DNA from: a virus
IMG/VR virus record: IMGVR_UViG_3300038563_000001
Span: 1 to 39,318 of that record
Strand: one strand, 5' to 3'
Length of the DNA: 39,318 nt
Both the position numbers and the translations under genes were made by a program. Below, one piece after another: positions 38,789 to 39,318 of this stretch (position 1 is the first letter of the stretch; each line of letters begins with the position of its first letter). Under the pieces are notes generated by a model, which worked only from the letters and a program-made list of their open reading frames with translations, was not told the DNA's origin and searched no databases.

Positions 38789-38807
38789 ATCTTTTTTAAA
38801 ATTCGTG

Positions 38808-38836
38808 TTGACGCAATGGCGCATACGGCCTAATCT
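38808..38836 (+). promoter_or_regulatory. Promoter of the plus early arm
   Basis: TTGACG (38808-38813), 17-base spacer, TAATCT (38831-38836), 52 bases before the ATG at 38889. Five of six -35 positions and optimal spacing support a vegetative host promoter, equivalent in position to a lambda early promoter. Confidence 0.7.
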
Positions 38837-38888
38837 TGGCTCAACGAAGCAGAACGGCTTCGGATAACCAAAGACCACGGAGAAACAA

Positions 38889-39251
38889 ATGAATATCGAT
38901 TCGCTGACGTATAAAGAATTGAAAGAGATCGCCGCAATATTCCAGGCTACGAATGCAGTGCCAGTCGTAGCTCATCCATTCGTTGGCAAGTACGTGATCT
39001 GCCGCTGCTACAGTGCTGGCGTGCATGCTGGCGAACTGATCAGCCAGAACGGCGATCAGGTTGTTCTGAAGAACAGTCGTCGTCTTTGGAACTGGATTGC
39101 GAATGGCGGCGTCGCGCTTTCCGGCTTGGCAGTTAATGGACTGAAATCAGGAAAGATCGACACTGTTCTGCCTGAGCTGTTCCTGACCGGCGTTATCGAA
39201 ACTATCCCATGCAGCGAGGCTGCCGAGGCTTCGATCAATGACTACAAATAA
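38889..39251 (+). CDS. DUF6948 phage protein, 120 aa
   Basis: Contains VGKYVICRCYSAGVHAGEL, then VVLKNSRRLWNWIANGGVAL and LTGVIETIPCSEAAEASI, which together are characteristic of DUF6948, a small phage protein family of unknown function. GGAGAAAC precedes the ATG. It is the first gene of the plus arm, and its 3' end overlaps the Gly-X repeat gene by 14 bases; I recall this pairing from other phage genomes but cannot verify it here. Confidence 0.85.
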   Translation: MNIDSLTYKELKEIAAIFQATNAVPVVAHPFVGKYVICRCYSAGVHAGELISQNGDQVVLKNSRRLWNWIANGGVALSGLAVNGLKSGKIDTVLPELFLTGVIETIPCSEAAEASINDYK

Positions 39252-39318
39252 AGGCTCCGGCTCCGGCTACGGCTACGGCTCCGGCTCCGGCTACGGCTAC
39301 GGCTCCGGCTCCGGCTCC
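39238..39318 (+). CDS. Gly-X dipeptide-repeat protein, N-terminal part (continues at window start)
   Basis: ATG 39238 lies inside the end of the DUF6948 gene in another frame. The product begins MTTNKGSGSGYGYGSGSGYG and remains Gly-Ser/Gly-Tyr to the window edge. The rest of the gene is at 2-157. GAGG lies about 9 bases upstream. As assembled the two halves give roughly 77 residues, nearly all in a strict Gly-X alternation. The exact repeat number is uncertain because assembly broke in this tract. Confidence 0.75.
   Translation, partial: MTTNKGSGSGYGYGSGSGYGYGSGSGS

Noticed and set aside
38735-38878. Longer start for the Cro-like gene reaching 38878
   Set aside because: It would translate through the divergent promoter region; the ATG at 38734 has a clear GGAGA site and matches family length.

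Overview
The window looks like the essentially complete, circularly joined genome (about 39.3 kb) of a short-tailed, P22-like double-stranded DNA phage of a Gram-negative (proteobacterial) host. The late genes follow the P22 order: small terminase, large terminase, portal, scaffold, coat, gp4-like, gp10-like, needle-position protein, gp14-like, gp7-, gp20- and gp16-like ejection proteins, then tailspike. The host genus cannot be read from the sequence. Both window ends lie inside one Gly-X repeat gene, so the ends are an artificial cut in a low-complexity tract and the two ends join up.

Layout. A divergent control region (38735-38888) separates two transcription arms. The plus arm starts at 38889, crosses the window junction and runs to 7993. 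It holds a DUF6948 protein, the Gly-X repeat protein, a chain of small early proteins, an orphan beta-class DNA methyltransferase, an Erf single-strand annealing protein, a YqaJ exonuclease, NinB, several microproteins and a Rha-family protein. The minus arm starts at a Cro/YdaS-like gene (38734) and runs through DUF1376 and helicase-loader-like replication genes, many small accessory genes, NinG, the terminase-to-tailspike block and a lysozyme/holin pair, ending at 8024. The two arms converge on a bidirectional terminator at about 7997-8024. No integrase, CI-type repressor, excisionase or tRNA was recognised, so the phage appears virulent or derived from a temperate ancestor.

The most striking feature is in the large terminase gene (29181-31376, minus). 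A 314-residue intein interrupts the ATPase P-loop between GGRG and SGKS. It has intact splicing residues (Cys1, TxxH, terminal His-Asn, Ser+1), but its central region contains no recognisable endonuclease in the terminase reading frame. The opposite strand of exactly that stretch (30461-31060, plus) encodes a complete 199-residue HNH homing-endonuclease-like protein with its own ribosome binding site. Splicing element and endonuclease thus appear nested on opposite strands of the same DNA.

Other points of interest are two proteins with P22-tailspike-like head-binding domains, a tandem pair of paralogous virion-type proteins after the coat gene, a 14-unit 12-bp repeat coding for an Ala-rich tail, candidate replication iterons inside the DUF1376 gene, a large hairpin before rha, a structured gap after ninG, and a possible TTG-initiated membrane ORF in the segment before the terminase.
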